A stretch of 33,523 bases of DNA from Lachnospiraceae bacterium (GTDB taxonomy: Bacteria > Bacillota_A > Clostridia > Lachnospirales > Lachnospiraceae): the NCBI GenBank assembly GCA_016287765.1, contig JAEEWS010000031.1, positions 1-33,523 on the forward strand, read 5' to 3'. The position numbers and the translations under genes were made by a program. The notes below the pieces were generated by a model, which saw only the letters and a list, made by a program, of their open reading frames with translations, ran no database searches and had not been told where the DNA came from. Shown here one piece after another: positions 31,032-33,523 of the stretch. How positions within the stretch are numbered: the stretch's first letter is position 1; every line of letters begins with the position of its first letter.

Positions 31032-32930
31032 ATGTTTAATGTAAGTTCTGCTGTTCCAAGCCTAATTATACTGATCATGTTTCTGGCATGTTATTTTTCT
31101 GTGCCCAGGATCCCTATTTTAACAAACCGGCTTTATATCAGAATGCTGCTGATCGATCTTTTAACCTCCGTCATGAATATTCTTTCGGCGGAAGCCAACA
31201 GAAAATTTCCGGCATATAATTACTATCTGACCTACGCTCTCGCAACGGCCTTTCTTATCATGCTGATCATACGTTCCTACATGTTCTTCGCCTATTCCGC
31301 TTCCCTGGTAAATCTGAACCACTACAATTCCCGGATATTCGCCTGGATCATGCGCACTCCTCTTATGATATCCATTTTGATAATCGCTTCCAGTTACCGG
31401 ACAGGTGCATGTTTTTCCATCGGTAAAGAAGGATATGCTCCCGGACGGTTCATGTATATAGTTTATGTCTGCACCTTTTTCTATGTTGCCGTTTCGATCC
31501 TGGCAGTATTCATTCACCGCCATAACCTGAGTGATAAACGCGAATTCCTGAGTGCCATCTCCTTTAATATCATTCTTGTAATCGGCGCCAGCATAGTACT
31601 TTTCGACCAGACCTCTCTTCTCATAGATTCCTTCTGTTTAATGGCGATCATCATAATCTACATTGCCTTTGAAAATCCGGATTTCTATATTGAGAAAAGA
31701 ACCGGTCTCTTTAACCAAAACGCATTAAACGACTACATTCAGGAAATGCGTTACAAGAAGCAGTTTTTGATCTTTGCTTTTGTGATCAAGAATTATCAGG
31801 ATATCAGAGAGATCTACGGTGTTTCAAATATGGACCAGGGCATACGTCTTATCGGCCAGCACCTTAAGTCCACCTATCCCGATATCACCTTCTTCTATAT
31901 CAAGGAAGGAAGATTTATCTCCGTAGCCGCGGCAGATACCGATGCCAACAGGCTCTGCGCAGAGCTCAGAGCCCGTTTTGATAAACCCTGGCACACAAAA
32001 AAGACCGATCTTTATCTGAGTATAGCCTTTGCAAAACTCACTCCGGAAACAGAGATAAAATCGGTAGACTTAAGCATCAGTTCCGTCATCTCCGCCTTAA
32101 ACCGCGCTTCTAAGGCTGAGGACGGTCTTTGCGCCATTGTATGCGAAAATGACATAAAGGATTATATTAAAGAGATCTCGGTTAAAAAGATATTGGAACT
32201 GACTGTTGAAGAAAATCTGGTGGAGGTGTTTTTTCAACCCATTGTTGAAGCCAAAAACTTCAGGGTTATCGGTGCCGAGGCCCTGGCCCGGATCAGAGAC
32301 AGAGACGGCAAATATGTATCCCCCGGCGACTTCATTCCCATAGCCGAAAAGAACGGCTGTATAACCACTCTGGGAGAACAGATCTTCGACAAGACCTGCA
32401 AGTTTATCAAGGAAAGTTCCCTGGATTCCATAGGTCTGTCCTGGATAAACGTTAATCTCTCCCCAATGCAGTTTTTCGTAAACGACCTGGCTTCCAGCTA
32501 TGTTGAGATCTTAAAGAAAAATGATCTTGATTTTAATATCATCCATCTGGAAATAACCGAAGAAGCCATGGTCAGCCAGTCCTTTCTCCTTAAACAGATG
32601 GAATCCATGACCGACAAGGGCTTCCAGTTCGTTTTGGATGATTACGGTACAGGCTACTCCAATCTGGCCCGTTTGCAGAAATGCCCGTTTATAAACATAA
32701 AGATCGACATGAGCCTGGTATGGGCTTACTGTAAAGAACCCAACCTCTTACTTCCCAGCATGATCTCCGGCTTTAAGAGCATGGGCTTTACCGTCACTGC
32801 AGAAGGTATAGAAACAAAAGAAATGGCCGAGGCCATGATCAACCTCGGCTGTGATTATCTACAGGGGAACTACTTCTCAAGGCCCCTGCCCATGAAGGAT
32901 TTCACAAATGCTTTTGCAATATTCGCATAA
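31032..32930 (+). CDS. Membrane-anchored c-di-GMP phosphodiesterase (degenerate GGDEF plus EAL)
   Basis: A 632-residue signalling protein. The N-terminal 215 residues hold about seven hydrophobic helices, forming a membrane sensor. A GGDEF-like domain (about 220-375) has lost its active motif: KEGRF (291-295) stands where GGDEF should be. The C-terminal EAL domain (about 380-632) is intact: EAL 416-418, Asn in NVNLSP (473-478), Glu507 (LEITE), Asp536-Asp537 (DDYGTGYS), Lys557 (KID), Glu591 (AEGIE). It should hydrolyse c-di-GMP rather than make it. The repeat hairpin of cluster F starts within its stop codon region. Confidence 0.93.
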   Translation: MFNVSSAVPSLIILIMFLACYFSVPRIPILTNRLYIRMLLIDLLTSVMNILSAEANRKFPAYNYYLTYALATAFLIMLIIRSYMFFAYSASLVNLNHYNSRIFAWIMRTPLMISILIIASSYRTGACFSIGKEGYAPGRFMYIVYVCTFFYVAVSILAVFIHRHNLSDKREFLSAISFNIILVIGASIVLFDQTSLLIDSFCLMAIIIIYIAFENPDFYIEKRTGLFNQNALNDYIQEMRYKKQFLIFAFVIKNYQDIREIYGVSNMDQGIRLIGQHLKSTYPDITFFYIKEGRFISVAAADTDANRLCAELRARFDKPWHTKKTDLYLSIAFAKLTPETEIKSVDLSISSVISALNRASKAEDGLCAIVCENDIKDYIKEISVKKILELTVEENLVEVFFQPIVEAKNFRVIGAEALARIRDRDGKYVSPGDFIPIAEKNGCITTLGEQIFDKTCKFIKESSLDSIGLSWINVNLSPMQFFVNDLASSYVEILKKNDLDFNIIHLEITEEAMVSQSFLLKQMESMTDKGFQFVLDDYGTGYSNLARLQKCPFINIKIDMSLVWAYCKEPNLLLPSMISGFKSMGFTVTAEGIETKEMAEAMINLGCDYLQGNYFSRPLPMKDFTNAFAIFA

Positions 32931-33000
32931 AAATGAGCCTTTGGGGACGGGGTTAGGGGTTCAAAAAATGAACCCCTAACCCCGTCCCCGGGTGTCATTT
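32930..33000. repeat. Repeat hairpin between convergent genes (cluster F)
   Basis: One G-strand and one C-strand unit form a perfect 21-bp stem (32943-32963 with 32969-32989) around a 5-A loop. The whole 64-nt gap between two convergent stop codons is this element. Its left end AAAATGA begins at the phosphodiesterase TAA, and its right end provides the last codon and TGA of dapL. It may serve as a bidirectional transcription stop, but it lacks a long U tract. Confidence 0.9.
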
Positions 33001-33523
33001 TAGTAGTTGTTTCAGGCGGCGGGCAGCTTCCACAGTGTCTTCCCGGCTTCCGAAAGTGGAAAACCTGAAATAGCCTTCACCGCAGGCGCCAAAGCCGGCT
33101 CCGGGAGTTCCGATGACCTGAACTTCGTTCAAAAGACGGTCGAAGAATTCCCAGCTGCCTTCTCCGTCCGGACATTTCATCCATATATAAGGAGCATTTT
33201 TACCACCCGTGTACCAGATTCCCAGTTCATCCAGAACTTCGGTGAGGATACGGGCGTTTTCTTTATAATAGGAAATATTTTCGTGGATCTGTTTCTGTCC
33301 TTCCGGGGTGAACACCGCAGCTCCGCCCTTCTGGATGATGTAAGATACACCGTTGGTCTTTGTGGTCCTGTTTCTGACCCACATCTCATTAAAGCTCATG
33401 CCTTCTCTTACCAGATCCCTTGGGATAACCGTATAGCCCAGTCTGGTACCAGTGAAGCCTGCAGTCTTTGAAAGTGAGCATATCTCTATGGCGCAGGTCT
33501 TTGCACCTTTAAGTTCAAATATG
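32995..33523 (-). CDS. dapL: LL-diaminopimelate aminotransferase, 3' part only
   Basis: The C-terminal 175 residues of a PLP-dependent aminotransferase; the 5' part lies beyond the window edge. The PLP-Lys segment SLSKTAGFTGTRLGYTVIP and the following QKGGAAVFTPEGQKQIHENI are characteristic of DapL. DapL makes LL-diaminopimelate from tetrahydrodipicolinate and glutamate in one step. The reading frame is open through the window edge, so an internal Met at 33399 is not the true start. The last Lys codon and TGA stop (AAATGA) are supplied by repeat cluster F. Confidence 0.9.
   Translation of the reverse strand, partial: IFELKGAKTCAIEICSLSKTAGFTGTRLGYTVIPRDLVREGMSFNEMWVRNRTTKTNGVSYIIQKGGAAVFTPEGQKQIHENISYYKENARILTEVLDELGIWYTGGKNAPYIWMKCPDGEGSWEFFDRLLNEVQVIGTPGAGFGACGEGYFRFSTFGSREDTVEAARRLKQLLK

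Noticed and set aside
33177..33399. Short aminotransferase gene starting at 33399
   Set aside because: The frame stays open to the window edge and encodes the PLP-lysine segment upstream of that Met, so this is the truncated 3' part of dapL.

Overview
The window looks like chromosomal DNA of an anaerobic Firmicute, most likely family Lachnospiraceae (gut or rumen type). The evidence is near-consensus sigma-A promoters with 17-nt spacers, strong AGGAGG-type ribosome sites, a BmpA-type purine nucleoside ABC importer, a class-B-like sortase, an ECF transporter with fused ATPases, and two alternative meso-diaminopimelate enzymes (Ddh and DapL). No phage, plasmid, CRISPR or transposase gene is visible. 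The most unusual non-coding content is a family of G-rich palindromic repeats (core GGGGACGGGGTTAGGGG) in six clusters between genes.

Layout, left to right. 1-280: repeat cluster. 290-1973: SDR oxidoreductase and methyltransferase operon with promoter and terminator. 1974-2417: composite repeat cluster. 2416-9442 (minus strand): six-gene operon of TetR regulator, two ABC-exporter-fold half-transporters, and the S, T and A parts of an ECF importer. Its promoter carries a DtxR-like metal box. The order resembles the distal half of the streptococcal sia/hts haem operon, so haem or metallophore handling is the best guess. 9541-10369: a 75-aa membrane protein, another composite repeat cluster and a 35-aa protein. 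10399-14141: operon of serine hydrolase, rhomboid protease, 84-aa protein and GH13 oligo-1,6-glucosidase. 14177-15709: ArsB/NhaD-type transporter behind a long structured leader with an intrinsic terminator, resembling a yybP-ykoY (Mn2+) riboswitch. 15835-16842 (minus): nucleotide-kinase-like P-loop protein and a 79-aa protein. 16888-17431: VanZ-like protein, possibly on a leaderless mRNA. 17451-22464 (minus): bmpA plus ATPase and two permeases of a nucleoside importer. 22512-22706: repeat cluster. 22698-26090 (minus): nth, beta-CASP metallo-hydrolase and YitT-type membrane protein. 26234-27318 (minus): ddh. 27347-28551 (minus): sortase. 28667-30858 (minus): ohrR, glutathione peroxidase and aldo-keto reductase, a peroxide/electrophile stress operon. 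31032-32930: membrane-anchored c-di-GMP phosphodiesterase. 32930-33000: repeat hairpin. 32995-33523 (minus): 3' part of dapL, running off the window.

Three things stand out. First, the six-gene ABC/ECF operon with a metalloregulator-like box. Second, the repeat family, whose ends abut or supply the stop codons of several neighbouring genes and fill convergent intergenic gaps, as REP/BIME elements do, although no RAYT transposase is present here. Third, the structured leader of the ArsB/NhaD transporter. Promoters, operators, repeats and terminators were read by eye. Functions come from recognised motifs, not from database searches.
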